Below are positions 5,207-6,244 of a stretch of DNA of 6,244 nt, in pieces. Origin of the DNA: Pseudomonadota bacterium (lineage in GTDB: Bacteria; Desulfobacterota; Desulfobulbia; Desulfobulbales; SURF-16); contig JAUVQZ010000171.1 in assembly GCA_030597865.1 (NCBI GenBank), positions 1 through 6,244 on the forward strand. The letters are read 5' to 3'. A program made the position numbers and the translations under genes. Numbering within the stretch: the first letter of the stretch is position 1; each line of letters opens with the position of its first letter. The notes beneath the pieces are model-generated. The model was not told where the DNA came from. It saw only the letters and a list, made by a program, of their open reading frames with translations, and did no database searches.

Positions 5207-5879
5207 CCTGGCTCACCCTGCCATGGTGCACCGCATAGGTCATATCCACGCCACCATCCTCCGTGACCAGGGGATCATGGGAGGCAATGATAATGGTCTT
5301 GCCCTCCCCCTTCAACTCCACCATGCTGTGCAAAAAATCCCTACTGAGCTTACTGTCGAGATGGGCGGTGGGCTCATCGGCAATAATAACAGGGGGGTCA
5401 TTGATCAAGGCCCTGGCAATGGCAACCCTCTGCAATTCGCCGCCGGAGATCTCACCGGCTGGAAAATCTCTGCGGTGATCAATGCCATAGCGCTCAAGGA
5501 GAGGGCCGGCCATGGCCCGCCGCTTCGAGGGCGAAATCCCCAAGGGCATGAGGGGCAGAACAATGTTTTCCAGGACTGAAAGTTTGGGCAGGATGTTGAA
5601 ATGCTGGAAGATAAAGCCGATGGTCTGGCGGCGGTGGATGGTCAAAAAACGATCAGGGAGCCGGGCCAACTGCTTGCCGGCAATAACGGCCCTGCCGCTG
5701 GTGGGGGGGTAAATACAACCGATGATCGACAGCAGGGTCGATTTACCGGAGCCACTGGGCCCCTTCAGACAGACCATGGATCCCTGTTCAACCGTGACAT
5801 TGACCCGGTCCAGGGCCCTCACCTCATTGACCCGGCCCTGGTTATAAATCTTGATAATATCTGCCAACTCAACCAACAT
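5196..5879 (-). CDS. LolD/MacB-family ABC transporter ATP-binding protein
   Basis: A 227-residue nucleotide-binding subunit with all catalytic motifs: Walker A GPSGSGKST (40-48), Q-loop Gln92 (FQHFN), signature ISGGELQRVAIARAL (144-158), Walker B VIIADEP (164-170) with Glu169, D-loop HLDS (173-176) and switch His201. Size and motifs fit the LolD/MacB/FtsE-like group, which powers FtsX-type permeases that act on substrates at the periplasmic side (lipoproteins, peptides, heme or metal-related factors) rather than transporting through a classical channel. The reading frame extends upstream to an ATG at 5975, but the start at 5877-5879 is preferred. It puts the conserved N-terminus MLVELADIIKIY at the front, has GAGGG 7 nt upstream (5887-5891 on the minus strand), and lies 4 bp after the permease stop. 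The longer form would overlap the permease by about 90 nt and add a Cys/Pro-rich segment unlike the family. An in-frame GTG just before the ATG is possible. Confidence 0.93.
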   Translation of the reverse strand: MLVELADIIKIYNQGRVNEVRALDRVNVTVEQGSMVCLKGPSGSGKSTLLSIIGCIYPPTSGRAVIAGKQLARLPDRFLTIHRRQTIGFIFQHFNILPKLSVLENIVLPLMPLGISPSKRRAMAGPLLERYGIDHRRDFPAGEISGGELQRVAIARALINDPPVIIADEPTAHLDSKLSRDFLHSMVELKGEGKTIIIASHDPLVTEDGGVDMTYAVHHGRVSQDVS

Positions 5880-5883
5880 CACA

Positions 5884-6244
5884 TCACCCTCGCAAGGCAG
5901 AATCAGTGGCAACTGAGGCACAGCGCCAGGCCGGAATAACAGTGGCTGCCAAATAGGGCAACACGGACAGGGCAAAGAGCAGCAAAAGATCTGTGCCAGC
6001 CACAGCCGGGGTAAAACTTAAATCGGGCCGCAACACGGACCAGCCCATCATCACCGAACGAAAGAGCTGGGCCTGAAAATAGCCGATATGGATATAGGCC
6101 AGAATTGTCCCACAGGCAAAGGCGGCCAGGGCCATAACTAAACTCTCCCAAAAGCGAACCATAAGGACATCCGGGGTTTGCCAGCCCAGAATTTTCAAGA
6201 TCGAAATTTCCCGGCGCTCTTCGGGTGACATACCGGATGCCTTA
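5884..6244 (-). CDS. FtsX/MacB-like ABC transporter permease (C-terminal part; continues beyond right edge)
   Basis: Open from the right edge to the stop at 5884-5886, giving 119 C-terminal residues. The start lies outside the window; the ATG at 6229-6231 is internal. The fragment begins with the cytoplasmic loop typical of FtsX-domain permeases, EERREISILKILGW, resembling ER..EIG.LKALG. It then has a membrane segment (VMALAAFACGTILAYIHI), an external loop (QLFRSVMMGWSVLRPDLSFTPAV) and a last membrane segment (LLLLFALSVLPYLAATVI), ending PAWRCASVATDSALRG, the usual P-x-x-RA...ALR tail. It would form the membrane part of the transporter with the ATPase whose ATG lies 4 bp downstream of this stop. 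The substrate is unknown. Because the 5' end is missing, further subunits (a periplasmic adaptor, a lipoprotein) could precede it. Confidence 0.88.
   Translation of the reverse strand, partial: KASGMSPEERREISILKILGWQTPDVLMVRFWESLVMALAAFACGTILAYIHIGYFQAQLFRSVMMGWSVLRPDLSFTPAVAGTDLLLLFALSVLPYLAATVIPAWRCASVATDSALRG

Noticed and set aside
5880..5975. N-terminal extension of the ATPase to an upstream ATG
   Set aside because: It would overlap the permease gene by about 90 nt, add a Cys/Pro-rich segment unlike LolD-type proteins, and ignore the well-placed GAGGG before the ATG at 5877-5879.

Overview
The window looks like a chromosomal stretch from an anaerobic or facultative sulfur-metabolising proteobacterium. 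A Desulfobacterota (former Deltaproteobacteria) member is the best guess. The reasons are a Tat-exported PhsA/PsrA-type molybdoenzyme with a TorD-like chaperone, mid-range GC, and a decayed GxxExxY-type gene with CACAGAG repeats of a kind I associate with such genomes. This placement is inference; no rRNA or other marker gene is present.

Layout, left to right. (1) 1-1023, minus strand: N-terminal 341 residues of a molybdopterin oxidoreductase of the thiosulfate/polysulfide reductase type, running off the left edge. (2) 1099-1674, minus: a TorD/DmsD-family chaperone immediately upstream in the same operon. (3) 1675-2020: a 346-bp divergent control region. It contains a 15-bp sequence at 1878-1892 that closely resembles the RegA/RegR DNA-binding box. 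(4) 2021-3373 and 3380-3907, plus: a RegB-type redox-sensing histidine kinase and a RegA-type response regulator, 6 bp apart. (5) 3908-4195: no intact gene. It holds a 9-bp tandem repeat, a 12-bp inverted repeat, a frameshifted C-terminal remnant resembling a GxxExxY protein, and a likely terminator for the gene to its right. (6) 4196-6244, minus: a tightly packed operon of an FtsX/MacB-like permease (cut by the right edge), a LolD/MacB-like ATPase, and a cysteine-containing multi-pass membrane protein that I cannot assign to a named family.

How the parts may work together. RegB carries the GGxxNPF motif associated with quinone sensing and a cysteine where the known redox switch of RegB lies, and RegA carries the typical Fis-like HTH. 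The pair is divergent from the molybdoenzyme operon and the shared intergenic region carries one good RegA-like box. The simplest reading is that a quinone/redox signal controls expression of a periplasmic sulfur- or other-oxyanion-respiring enzyme and its chaperone, with possible autoregulation of regBA. The ABC-transporter operon at the right appears to be independent. Its CPFC-containing membrane protein is the least characterised gene of the window.
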